A stretch of 64,000 nt of DNA from Ditylenchus dipsaci (GCA_004194705.1 SADC01000161.1:1-64000); one strand, 5' to 3'. Positions 43,801 to 53,472 are shown, numbered from the stretch's first letter. A program made the numbers and translations. The notes: generated by a model from the letters alone, not told the origin.

Positions 43801-45447
43801 TTGTTCACACAGCGACCAGTCTTCGCGCCCTCCTTGTAGCAGAACTTGCAGTAGGCGACCGGCACCCGTTTCCCATTCAGATCCTCGTCTTGCTTGTTAA
43901 AGTATTCCCAACTCCACGATATTTTTCTGCCAGAAGACGTCGAAAATCTGTAAGTAAGGCATGATAAGCCTAAACCCGAACAAAAACAACAATAGAAAAT
44001 TGATATAAAAAGAAAACATTGTAACTTGCAAAAAATTTTGAATTTTCCCGATTTTTCGGGAATTTTCCCGCTTCAAACTTTCCCGGGAAATTTCCCGGGA
44101 ATTTTTTCGGGAATTTTCCCGGGAATTTTCCCGTCCACCAACCCTAATCTTTAGCTATCAAATTTTCAAGTTTTAAATTCAACCTCCAAATTCTCTTCAA
44201 GACAAACCTTTAACATATACACCTACTTTCCATGTACTTTCCGCTTCCTGGGGATTCAAGTGGATCCATATCTTTAAAGGGCCATCGCCACCTGTTTTGA
44301 ATTGTCCCCGCCAATTCAAATTTTTTTGCCTAATCATTCAACTTCTGTACGGATTTTTTTGCTTGGTTTCTAACAAAACAAGGCCTAGAATTTAATTTTA
44401 CGTATAGTTCTGTTAGAAACCAAGTTAAAAATTCCGTACAGAAGTTCAATGATTAGGAAGTTTTTTTGAATTGGCGGGGGACAACCGGTGTCGGAGACGT
44501 CAATGGCCTTTAAAAGGCAAAAGCTCGGCAAAAATAGATATTTACTGTCTCAACTTTGTGATTTAGAATGATGACGGTCGCTCCTTCGTAAACATTCCTA
44601 CACTTATTAACTACTACCAATTACATGTGCTCAAAAAGGTTTGCAAACTCTTTTGTTCTGCTATTTCAATCAATTTCCTTACGAATTCTAGAGCTGTCTT
44701 TCCAAGCCAGTGCCAAAGCAAGCTATTTGCAGGGTGATTTGCAGATTCAAGTTTGATGGTGTGACAATCACTGATCTTCCGTTTGATAGAGGCGAGATAC
44801 TCGATATAATCGGCAAACCCGAGGAGGGCTGGTGGACCGCTAGAAACGCTCTTAAAATCACAGGCCTTATTCCAGTTAACCATGTCAAATTAGTGAGAAT
44901 GCTTGAAAAAAAACATATGAATCTACTTTTTGTTTAAAAAATAATTTAAGTATGAAGAAGGAGACGAAGTTAGCCTACAAAACCCCAGCACCCACAGCAG
45001 TTCAGGCGGGTCATGTGACAAGAGGTTTAGCACACAATCCACAGCATCTGACAGATCCAACAAACGCTCTAGTGAACCGGACTTTGAAAGGTTAAAGTAC
45101 TTTAAGCCACCAGCATGGGTGAAAGTTGTGGCCGAGAGGTATCCTAGTATTTATGATCTGGAGGCTTTAGTTTTGAAGGTAAAACTTGATAGTTTTGTCA
45201 ATTTCTTTGAAGACTTATAGTGGATTTTGACAATTTTTTATTTTAATTTCAGAAAGACAAGATTATATACCTTTCTGAATTACTGCCAACCGGATGTGCA
45301 GAGGTGATTTTGATTACCTAAAACCTTTTTACCACCGATTTTACAGGCATGACAGAAGCAGATGGAAAAGTCGGACTGTTTCCCTTCTCTTACGTTGAGC
45401 TCACAGATTTACCTTTGGATGGTGGGCCTTGGACTGTCTCCAAATAG
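40892..45447 (+). CDS. ced-2: CRK-family SH2-SH3-SH3 adaptor (CED-2 type)
   Basis: Crk adaptors link phosphotyrosine signals to Rac activation; the worm orthologue CED-2 acts with CED-5/DOCK and CED-12/ELMO in engulfment and migration. Eight exons, frame kept: 40892-40962, 41357-41432, 41683-41763, 44567-44638, 44692-44892, 44951-45178, 45253-45295 and 45347-45447; about 290 residues, close to CED-2. The SH2 domain spans exons 1-4: FFFGRMDREEAEK, the phosphotyrosine pocket FLLRESSSRPGGYSLS, IFHYLIQKK and FVNIPTLINYYQLHVLKK. SH3-1 is in exon 5: RFKFDGVTITDLPFDRGE, EEGWWTARN and GLIPVNHV. A Ser-rich linker follows. SH3-2 is PPAWVKVVAERYPSIYD to KVGLFPFSYVEL. Exon 7 may use donor GT at 45296 for phase. 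Introns 1-3 hold several transposons, including a coding hAT element on the opposite strand. Confidence 0.94.
40980..41323. mobile_element. TTAA-flanked fold-back with two tRNA-like arms, in CRK intron 1
   Basis: It lies between TTAA at 40976-40979 and TTAA at 41324-41327. After outer stems (GTCCCACCTTCGCGG and complement), each arm is a tRNA-like block, about 41012-41092 on the plus strand and 41214-41292 on the minus strand: TGGTGCAGTGGATAAGCG as A box and GTTCGGTCCCACG or equivalent as B box. It seems to be a tRNA-derived sequence duplicated in opposite orientation and framed by TTAA-type ends. Confidence 0.75.
41474..41659. mobile_element. pogo/Tigger-type MITE, TA-flanked
   Basis: Ends are CAGTCAAACCTCGATAATCC and its complement, with TA at 41472-41473 and 41660-41661. 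The CAGTNNAACCTCGATAATCC terminus is typical of pogo/Tigger elements across animals. GATAAACCGCCACC units repeat inside. It ends about 20 bases before CRK exon 3. Confidence 0.85.
42707..44146 (-). mobile_element. hAT element, 1440 bp, exact 8-bp TSD ATCTTTAG
   Basis: Terminal repeats are TAGGGTTGGTAG and, at the right, the complement of TAGGGTTGGTGG. Subterminal regions are dense in TTTCCCGGGAAA and TTTTCCCG. ATCTTTAG occurs immediately outside both ends (42699-42706 and 44147-44154). It carries one spliced gene on the minus strand (next entry). It is much shorter than autonomous hAT elements, which are usually 2.5-5 kb, and lies in CRK intron 3. Confidence 0.93.
42836..43961 (-). CDS. BED zinc finger plus hAT-dimerisation protein lacking the transposase core
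   Basis: Exons on the minus strand: about 43961-43773, 43732-43526, 43466-43355, 43310-43072 and 43028-42836. Exon 1 encodes a BED-type finger: SWEYFNKQ, AYCKFCYKEG and NHLK (C-x2-C ... H). Exon 2 is basic and Ser-rich. Exon 3 reads NFLDNPFFKEFIKSLNPSY, which in BED-hAT transposases lies just before the RNase-H-like core. Exon 4 jumps to the C-terminal hATC region: TWWMAWFSDTILSKI, then LPISAAPTERNWSFR and HTKLRN. Exon 5 is acidic and ends in a TGA. The first two catalytic Asp regions are absent. The frame is open apart from one base at an A-run at the exon 3 end. The start codon is unresolved. Such a protein could bind hAT ends and dimerise without cutting; that is inference. Confidence 0.85.
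44278..44509. mobile_element. TTAA-flanked fold-back, AGGGCC ends
   Basis: TTAA at 44274-44277 and 44510-44513. Arms: CCCCGCCAATTCAAA, TCATTCAACTTCTGTACGGA, TTGGTTTCTAACAAAACAAGG and complements. The loop is a few tens of bases. It lies just before CRK exon 4. Confidence 0.8.
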
Positions 45448-46329
45448 TGGTGTTATTTGATATTTTTTCGTATTCGTTAAAACTGAAAATCTGGGCTAGG
45501 ACACTTGGCGGTGGAGCAGTTTCTTTAAAATCAAAAATGATAATTATCATAAGAAAAGAAAAAGGAACAAATGCCTTGACGCCATCTCCGACCTTCAGTG
45601 TTCTTTTCCCCTGAAAGTTGAAGAAAGCTTTAATAATTCTGTTTCGATTGTTTTTTAAAACTTCGCTTACTTATTTTGGTCTGTATATTGATCTCTTCAA
45701 AAGGCTTCAGTATTCACTCACGTTTGTCTGTTGGCCTTTATTGGATCCAGTCTTCTGTAACATTCAATCATCCAGCATTTCTATTTGCAGTAGTTTAATT
45801 TTTTGCTTGCTAAACTCAATTTGCTGCTCACTTTGTAAGATAAATCAAGCATTTGTGCCTTTGTGTGTAAAAATATTTCGAGAAATAAATGCTTTTACTT
45901 CAAGCAGTATCATGCCAACATGGTTTTCCGAAAATAAATTTTCAACTTACATTTCCATCTCCACCATATGCAGGGTGTATCAAGAAACTTCCCTTTTTTA
46001 AAGTGCCTGGGTCGTTTTATTTAATTCTATTTTAAGAGATCGATTTTTCTTCGGTATATGATGTGAAAACACGATTTTTGTTTGATATTCCCTAGGGAGG
46101 TTGCTGCGGTTGCACTGCAGGGCTCGGCAGTTATGGTCGTGTTTTCTGGATGGATGAGGCTCCAAGCCACTAAGGACCAAGCAAAAATCTTGTTTTTGAC
46201 TTTTTACACCAAAAAATATTTTCGACAAGAAAATTGATTGGCGAAAACAGAATTTCAAAAATCGCTCTAGACCTTCAAGACCGGGCAATTTTCTCATTAC
46301 AATTCTCTAATTTATTTTCACATTTCAGT

Positions 46330-48192
46330 ATGGACTTCAAGTTTATTCTGAGCAATGTAGCTGGTCCAGGTATCGAGCAGGAAGAGCTTACTGAAGATCT
46401 GGAGGGTTGTTCTTGCGAGGATCAATGCACGTTGGAAGCTGGCTGCTCATGTCTGAAATTTGCAAATGTAGGTGAAAGAAAGTATTAGCATTAGTCCTCT
46501 GTCCACATGTTCTAGGCCAACAATTATGATGAGACTGGGTGTTTTCTCCATTCTTCTGATGTTACGCTGCCCTTTTTCGAGTGTCATAGCGATTGTCTGT
46601 GTATGCAAAGGCGGAGACCATGTCGCAATCGCATAATTCAACTAGGAATTCGATTGCACGTGGAGGTAGATTTTTAATCTCTGTTGTTTCGCATCCCATT
46701 CCAGTGATTGAAAATTCAGTTAGTTCTGTCTCGAGACAAGGGGTTTGGAATGGTAGCCAAACAGCAGATCAAAGCAGGACAGTTTGTCGTCGAATACGTC
46801 GGTGAAGTCATTTCTAAAGAAGAGGCCATCAGAAGAGCTACTACTATATCGTCTGAAGAACACAACTACATTCTAGCTATCAATGAACACATCCAAGGTT
46901 TGAATAGTTGGAATAGTTTTACAGAATATGATCGAAAATCTCTAGGAGAATTACGACCAACCTTTATTGATGCTCGTTTGAAGTCAAATATGGGCAGGTG
47001 ATTAGCTTGCCAACTGCTATTGAAGAACCTTATTTCCCGTTTTCAGGTTCGTGAATCACAGCTGTCAGCCGAATTTATTCCCACAAGTCTTTCGAATTGG
47101 CAATGTAGTTCCAAAGCTAGCCTTATTTGCATTACGCGACATCTCATTTGGTATGGATTTTCAGTCATTTTGCTAATAAAATTTTTGTGACAGGTAGTTA
47201 GCGAGAATCTCAGGGTTGCGATCTCGAAACTTTAAAAATACATTTTTCGTAAGAAGGACTGAAAACATAACAGGAAAGCGAAGAATTATTTCTCAAAGGC
47301 TGAAATTATTTTTACCCCGTCCAATTGTTATTTTACCTCTTCAAATTATTCTTTTGCCCCGTGAAATTATTTTTTTACCCCGTCAAACTTTGTAGCTTGA
47401 TTTTTATCACAAAAAGCTTCTGATTGATTTCTAGGTTTTTATCGCAGTGTGTAGCCCTGGATCTCAGCTTTCTAGCAAGCTATCAACTGACTCACGCAGA
47501 CTATAAAAAGTTGAGGAAGAAGGCTTTGTATGGAACAAATTGTTCAGAAAGTTGGGTCTATACAAAGACTTTTTTCTCCAATTTTTAAAAATCTCGGTGA
47601 GTAAGTTAATAACTTGTTTGAAAGCTGAGATCCAGGGTTACACGCTAGTATGAAAAATTTAAAAAATTATAAAAAAATTGATGAAATATTTGAGAGAAAC
47701 AAATTCTCGCAATATGGCGGGTTAAAAGAATAATTTGACGGGGGAAGTATTTACAGCCTCTCTCAAGTGAATATTTGCTCGGAGACAGACCATATATAAA
47801 ACGTGGTTGGTATAACAGTAGTGCCTGCTGAGAAGATAGTCCTAAACTAACTGATCAGCTCTTTGAAAAGGAATAGCCTTTTTATCTAATGCTTATTGGC
47901 ATTCGGAAGCGAAAAAAATTTGACGTAAGACTTTAGGAATGAAAAAAGATTGGGGTCCGGAAAAATACAAATCTTTAAAAAAAAAGATCGAAGCCCTGCT
48001 CATACTTGTTCATTGCGATTGCACAGTCTGAAAAAAAGTGTGAGCTCCTCTCATCCCATTACTGTTTGTCATTAATTTTTAGGAGAGGAACTGTGTTATA
48101 GCTATGCATCTTCATCGCTCAGGGAACCAACAGCCAAAGAAATTGAGGGAAGCAAACATGTCGATGTGGCTCATTATTGTGCAGCAGAGTAA
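46330..48192 (+). CDS. SETMAR-type SET-domain histone methyltransferase (SET part only)
   Basis: It is predicted to methylate histone H3 lysines (SETMAR acts on H3K36). Six exons in frame: 46330-46467, 46516-46665, 46720-46897, 46946-46997, 47047-47150 and 48083-48192; 243 residues. The pre-SET begins SNVAGPGIEQEEL and has the Cys clusters GCSCEDQC, AGCSCLKF, FECHSDCLCMQ and PCRNRI. SET motifs: DKGFGMVAK, GQFVVEYVGEV, NYILAI, FVNHSCQPN (cofactor site) and EELCYSYAS. The order and spacing fit SETMAR. Exon 3 must use the AG at 46718-46719; an AG 14 bases earlier brings in a stop. After VAHYCAAE a TAA falls where the post-SET CxCxxxxC motif should be completed, so the post-SET zinc site looks truncated. 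No transposase is fused. AATAAA follows at 48220. Intron 5 carries a palindrome (47315-47755). Confidence 0.92.
47315..47755. repeat. CCCCGTCAAAT-family palindrome in SET-gene intron 5
   Basis: The left part has ACCCCGTCCAATTG and CCGTGAAATTATTT; the right part has GGTTAAAAGAATAATTTGACG. Inner arms pair through AGCCCTGGATCTCAGCTTTC. Same family as 17190-17430 and 28672-29020. Confidence 0.6.
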
Positions 48193-48219
48193 TGCCAGCT
48201 TCTGAATTCTAAACTACCC

Positions 48220-48225
48220 AATAAA
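48220..48225 (+). terminator. Poly(A) signal AATAAA of the SET gene
   Basis: AATAAA starts 27 bases after the SET stop codon; a second AATAAA lies near 48288, before the next gene on the same strand. Confidence 0.6.
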
Positions 48226-48392
48226 TGCTTCATAATTGTTGTTAGTCAACCCTTTGCTAATCTATTTGCATGTTTTATGTTTGAGCAATAAAATTTATGG
48301 GATTGCATAAAGTCTCTGCTGTTGGATAACTTAGATTTTTGTGGTTGTATATAAGACTTCGAATCCGCAAAATCTTTTAGTGCTTTGATGGG

Positions 48393-51300
48393 ATGAGGAT
48401 TTGCAATTATTTTTTCTTGTTTTTGGCTCAAGTTGTGATTTCTATTGCTCAGAATAGAAATAGTGCGGGTGCAGATGTGGTTGATATTACACCGGTGCCC
48501 ATGGAGAAGTTAAATCCCAGACTAACTGGTAAAACAAGCTGTAGGCTATCGTTAATTAATTTATGGGTTTTCATTCAGAATACCGTCGCATAGATTCCAA
48601 TGCCGACGACCAACTTTCTTTTAGTGAATTCCTGCTAGGAGACCGACCATACATAGAGGCACAATCCAGGCGTTTTCATCAACTTGACGGTAATTCCAAC
48701 GGAAAAGTGTCACGGGAAGAATTTGAGAATTTCTATAAAGAACAAGATGATGATCACCGCCACAGAAGATTGCACCATGATAATTTCTTCAAACAATTGG
48801 TAAGCATTGTTTTTGCTTTTTTTGCAAAATGGTTGTGAAAGAATGTGGCATAGAGGCGTTTGGCGGTTTTTGGATTTTTTTCAAATTTCTGCCTGTTTTG
48901 GCGTTTTGTTATTTCGTATTTTTATGCAATTTTTTTTATCTATTTTTTCAAATTTAAGCGAAGCCGTAGGCTCAGGATAAGCCAGCTTCACGGCCTGTCA
49001 AAACAGCGAAAAATGGGCAGTAGATGAATTTGGGTAAAGCGTTGTGTTTTGTTGTATAAAGACTGGAAAAAGCTGTTTTTTTTAAACTAGGGAGCTCAAC
49101 TAAACCGCCTGACAAGTTACTTTTTTCAGTTTTTTAAAACTTTTATTATTAACTTATTCAACGTAAAATTGAAAAGTAGACTTAGGTTATAAATATTAGA
49201 TTTTCAACTTTTCTCATATAAGTTTGAGTACAGGTCAGGCGAAAGTCCAGACTTTACGTCAAATAAAGGCAAAAATGAGGAAAATAATTTTCTCGCATAA
49301 AAGTGCGAAAAGTCGCATTTTTAAGACGTGTTATGTAGCAAACAAAAGCTGAGAATCTTCTCTTCCATATAAATTAGAAGAATTTACTAAAGTTATATTT
49401 TTGAAAACTAACTTTTTATCTAGAAGCCATATGAAAGTCTAGAACCCCCTTTCTAGTCAAATTTTAAGAATTTTTTTATTTGCAAACTTTATTAGAGTTT
49501 TTCAAAAATTTTCCAAATTTTCACGAAAAATTTGTTTGAAGTTTTCAGAACTCACCTACTGCCTATTTTTGACTACTTTAAAAAGCAGTGTTGTGCTGAG
49601 GACGATTTTTCGGCCTGTGAGTGAGAGTGAGTGAGAATGAAATTTGCCCTCACAGGCTTTGAGTGAAAATGAGAATTTTACATTTTGTCCTCACAGGCTG
49701 TGAGTGAGAGTGAGAATTTTGAAATTTGTCCTCACTGAGAGTGAGAATCTCACTGAGATCTCAATGAGAATTGAAAATTTTCAATTTGCAATTTTTATTA
49801 AGCAAAATTTCGGGAATTGATATAAACAAATGATTGTGTATTCAAAAAGTAAATTGAGTTCGACTTTATGTCTTGCCGTTGCTAACCCGCATTGAGAGAA
49901 AGTTCGTTAGATTGGGCTGCTCGTCGCCGGCGTGCTTAATATTTCTAATGCCAGCTCAGCAATATATTTCCACCCCTGAAATGTTCTCTTATAACCAGTG
50001 TTTTGAAATTCACACTGACAGTGACATTGACACTGACATGTCAGTTAAAGGGCCATACTTGTTGATGACAATGAGAATTTGGCAAATTCAAATGCGCGCG
50101 GGACAATTCTCTTTCGTCTCGCTCTCTACTCTTTTGAGTCGTTCAAAATAACTCAAAAGAGTAGAGTGCGAGACGAAAGAGAAGTGTCCCGCGCGCATTT
50201 GAATTTGCCAATTCTCATTGTCATCAACAAGTATGGCCCTTTAAGCGAACCTGACATTTTTTAAGAAATCAACGCTAAAATCACTGAAATTCGCTTGAAA
50301 AATAAACAGAAGGAGAATCCAAAACAGCAAGTTGAGTTGCGATCTCTCAGGTTTAAATAATATCACCTGCCGTATTTCTTTTAATATAAGTCCCCCTCTA
50401 ATACAAGCCCCCCCCTCAACTTTGAGGGTCTGTATTTCAGGGCAGAAGCAATATTTTTTAAAGCTGTTGTTTTAACTCTAACATTTCTCCTGATTTCACT
50501 TTTTATATTTTGGTTGGGCACCCGAAAATCTCGAGATCGAATTCCAAATTTTCCGATTTTCGGGGATTTAAAAATAGAATCCCCGGGGCTTCTATGAAAG
50601 GAAATACGGTATTCCACCCATTTTATTCAATACCTATTTTACAGCTATGTAAATTTTTTTATTTACTTAAAGGGCCTGACCTCTTCATACTCGGTGGTCC
50701 CCGCCAATTCAAAAATTTCTCTTGATCATTGGACTTCTGTACGGATTTTTCCGCTAGGTTTCTAACAAAACTAAGCCTAAAATTTGATTTCAGGCCTAGT
50801 TTGTTAGAAACGTGGCGGAAAAATCCGTACAGAAGTCCAATGATCAAGAGAAAATTTTTGAATTGGCGGGGGACCACCGAGTAGGAAGAGGTCAGGCCCT
50901 TTAACATACTCGACGTTTACTTTGTGCTCTTCATTATATTAATTATCTACCTTATCTTTGTAAACAATTTATTTTTACAACCTTACTTGATTTCGTTGCA
51001 TGATATGAAATAATAAAAACTGAAATAATTCAAGAATGATATAAATTGATGCCGTCTATGTGACGGAAATTCTCAAAAATTCTCACTGAGAATTGAGTGA
51101 GAATGATATTTTGTGTGAGTGAGAGTGAGTGAGAATGGCATTTGTCCTCACAGGCTGTGAGTGAGAGTGAGAATTTCGAATTTTGTCCTCACAGGCTGTG
51201 AGTGAGATTCTCACTGAGAATTCTCAGTGAGATTCTCACTCGGAGTGAGCTCAGCACAACACTGTTAAAAAGGCCGTGAGCTTACCGTATTTACTGTATT

Positions 51301-51961
51301 AAGTCCCCATGGGGAGTTATTTTTCAACCCTTAAAAATCAGAAAAAAATATTTCGATTTTGAAATTTTCGGGTGCTCAACCAAAATTTAAAAAGTGGAAT
51401 CAGGTAAACTCGCGGCAACTAAGAAAACGCAAAAAAACAGATTTGTGAAATGTTCACTCTAGGCTGAGATATAAAGTCCATAGGGTGGGGACTTATTAGA
51501 GGGTGGGGACTTATTAGAGGGTGGGGAGTTAATACAGTAAATACGGTATGTTAAGATGGGCTCAATTTTTTTGTCCCAAATGGCAAAATAACAAAAATTC
51601 GAACAAGACTCGAATTTAAAAAATATCCCAAAAACTGCCAAACGCCAAACCCAAGTATATACTGAAAATTTCGAGATTTTTTGGCTGACTACTTTACTAC
51701 TTCTTAAAAAATACTCTTCAGGAGTTACAGACAGATTTCATTGCTTTACAATTGGCTAGGCTAGGTGCCGAAAACCAAACTCATCCTAGTTCAACTAACA
51801 TTACAAAGTACTCACACACTTCCAGTCCTTCAATCTTACAGTTGACTATGTTTCAATTTTCAGGGTACAGATCTCTACAACGACCCTTTGACAGAAAATA
51901 CTCACCATCAAATGCCCTCCTCTTTATTCAATTTCCCACAAGGACCTCAGTTCGATGTTGA
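48393..51961 (+). CDS. Secreted or luminal EF-hand calcium-binding protein
   Basis: Exon 1 (48393-48528) starts with MRICNYFFLFLAQVVISIAQ, a signal peptide with likely cleavage near residue 20. Exon 2 (48579-48799) has two EF-hand loops: DSNADDQLSFSEF and DGNSNGKVSREEF, each with acidic or Asn ligands at 1, 3, 5 and Glu at 12. A charged, His-rich stretch (DDDHRHRR) follows. Exon 3 starts at 51722 (ELQTDFIALQLARLG) after a 2.9-kb intron loaded with transposons. Its end is unclear. Unspliced, the frame closes at 51961. If a 56-base GT-AG interval (51808-51863) were removed, a Gln/Pro-rich tail (PQQSGSSPQQQ) ending at 52052 would be reached only with a one-base shift. The start is about 200 bases after the SET stop. 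The family resembles small luminal EF-hand proteins; no orthologue is claimed. Confidence 0.7.
50049..50240. mobile_element. TTAA-flanked fold-back, nested
   Basis: TTAA at 50045-50048 and 50241-50244, ends AGGGCCATACTTGTTGATGA and complement. The arms are almost perfect and include GCGCGCGGGACAATTCTCTT. The loop is short (near 50145). Confidence 0.82.
50372..50610. mobile_element. CCGTATTT-family repeat, nested
   Basis: It starts CCGTATTTCTTTTAATATAAG and ends TGAAAGGAAATACGG, with the family interior (GGTTGGGCACCCGAAAATC) and CCCCGGGGCTTCTAT near the right end. Confidence 0.7.
50671..50900. mobile_element. TTAA-flanked fold-back, AGGGCCTGACC ends, nested
   Basis: TTAA at 50667-50670 and 50901-50904. 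Arms run through ACTCGGTGGTCCCCGCCAAT, CATTGGACTTCTGTACGGAT and GGTTTCTAACAAAAC, to a loop near 50785. Same family as 7586, 44278 and 61889. Confidence 0.85.
51283..51550. mobile_element. CCGTATTT-family copy with short tandem GGTGGGGACTTATTAGAG
   Basis: Ends ACCGTATTTACTGTATTAA and TTAATACAGTAAATACGGT. The unit GGGTGGGGACTTATTAGA is tandemly repeated near 51485-51520. It lies in intron 2 of the EF-hand gene, about 170 bases before exon 3. Confidence 0.7.
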
Positions 51962-52468
51962 ATCTCAACTTCCACAACAATCTGGATCATCACCACAACA
52001 GCAACATCAAAATTCATCTCGAAGGTCTTTGCCACAGAACAATGGTTTTTGACCAAGACTATTTGCACAATACTCTAATTAATGTCAAAAACTATCATTT
52101 AATAATTTACCAACCAAGATAAAATGTATTTATTATCAGTTCATTTCCAAAACATCGTGATTTATAGCAGAGTTGTGAAAAAGAATGGTCGGAATCTTTA
52201 ATAGGAATTCAGACTGGAACATTCCCATTGTACGGGTCCCATGCTTTCTACCATTGAATCTTTAAATCCCATTATTTCGGAGCAAAGTTATCGTATATTG
52301 TTGTGCTAATCTGAACCCAATTGAAATTAAACCGCAATCATCCATTCATTTCACCTCTTAAAATGAGGGGGAAAAACAGAAACACAGTTTTACCTATAAC
52401 TAAACGAACGTATCTGACGCAGCATTTCGTACTCTATCACATTAAATTTTTTATTTTAAAAAATTCTC

Positions 52469-52474
52469 AATAAA
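52469..52474 (+). terminator. Poly(A) signal AATAAA of the EF-hand gene
   Basis: AATAAA lies about 500 bases after the stop codon and only 13 bases before a MITE insertion at 52487. Confidence 0.5.
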
Positions 52475-52486
52475 GTTGTAAGAAAA

Positions 52487-52910
52487 GGTACTTTCCTCCT
52501 ATCTCGAATCATTTTTGGATGTATTAGTTAACATTCTCAAGTATTTCTCCTGAAATACGAACTTATTTTTCCCTATCCCTTGCAATGTGGAGTGTGCTTA
52601 TCTTGGCCGCGAAGCGGCCAACCCTTGGTCGTGTACAACATCCGAAATTTTATTAAATTTTATTAAAATTAAGAACAGCCATACAATGCCCTACAATAAT
52701 GTTATTATATTCTGAAAGTATGAAGCGGATATCATATTGTGATATGGGTACAGATTGTTGTACACGACCAAGGGTTGGCCGCTTCGCGGCCAAGATCAGC
52801 ACACTCCACATTGCAAGGGATAGAGAAAAATAAGTTCGTATTTCAGGGTGAAATACTTGAGAATGTTAACTAATACATCCAAAAATGATTCGAGATAGCA
52901 GGAAAGTACC
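52487..52910. mobile_element. GG-ended MITE with exact 8-bp TSD TAAGAAAA
   Basis: The inverted ends GGTACTTTCC and GGAAAGTACC are flanked by TAAGAAAA at 52479-52486 and 52911-52918. The arms, about 150 bp each, pair through ATGTATTAGTTAACATTCTC, GCAATGTGGAGTGTGCT and TTGGCCGCGAAGCGGCCAA. The superfamily is uncertain: 8-bp duplications with GG ends occur in Merlin-like elements, but no transposase is present. Confidence 0.88.
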
Positions 52911-53045
52911 TAAGAAAATTACGAAACCAAGTGACAGCCACATGAATTTCGGTCTAAAATTTTCTGGTTTTTCGTTGGATTTATTTATTTCGGATTTATT
53001 TATTAGGATTTGGGCGTCAAATTATGGCTTGGATTTCGTGATATA

Positions 53046-53472
53046 GTCGACGCTCCCAATAACATACACCCAAAAGTTCGTTCCCGCCTAGGGTCCGGCA
53101 TTTTTTTAGCCCCATTTTTTCAATTTTTTCCATTTCTGTTTTGACAGTCTGGTCGCAAATATCGCAAGGATTCCGATTTTGCCGATCATTTTTGCAGAAA
53201 ACAATGATTTTGACATTTAAAAAGCAAAAGCTCCCATTAACATACACCTGTTTGGATTTCGGTGTATGTTAATGGGAGTTTTTGCTTTTTAAATGTCAAA
53301 ATCATTGTTTTCTGCAAAAATCATCGGCAAAATTCAAATCCTTGCGATATTTGCGACTAGACTGTCAAAACAGAAATGGAAAAAAATTGAAAAAATGGGG
53401 CTAAAAAAATGCCGGACCCTAGGCGGGAACGAACTTTTGGTGTGTATGTTATTGGAAGCGTCGACTTGGGAG
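53046..53472. mobile_element. Fold-back with GTCGACGCTCCCAATAACAT ends
   Basis: Left end AGTCGACGCTCCCAATAACAT and right end complement near 53450-53470. The arms include AAAAGTTCGTTCCCGCC and TTTGACAGTCTGGTCGCAAA, shared with 7014-7272 and 30538-30784. The long frames on both strands are mirror images of the arms, not genes. Confidence 0.75.

Larger units (their letters stand above)
42255..44190. repeat. Older palindromic element split by the hAT insertion
   Basis: The left arm (about 42255-42430: TTTGCGCCCTCAAAATGC, TTTACGCCCTCAAATTTTAT, TTGGCTTTCTAATGAGCTATC) is complemented at about 42545-42698. The outermost part of the right arm continues at 44155 after the hAT element (CTATCAAATTTTC against TTGGCTAAAATTGATTTGCG). 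Removing 42707-44154 restores the arm. Confidence 0.75.
49586..51264. mobile_element. hAT-type element with exact 8-bp TSD TTAAAAAG, in EF-hand gene intron 2
   Basis: The left end is CAGTGTTGTGCTGAG and the right end its complement CTCAGCACAACACTG, flanked by TTAAAAAG at 49578-49585 and 51265-51272. Subterminal DNA is dense in GTGAGTGAGAGTGAGAA in both orientations. It has since received at least three other elements: 50049-50240, 50372-50610 and 50671-50900. Transposase exons are not recognised. Confidence 0.88.

Noticed and set aside
42699..44154. An autonomous hAT transposase
   Set aside because: The region between the pre-core segment and the hATC segment is absent, so the catalytic core cannot be complete.
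46704..46719. Frameshift between SET exons 2 and 3
   Set aside because: Using the AG at 46718-46719 instead of the AG 14 bases upstream joins the exons in frame, so no frameshift is needed.
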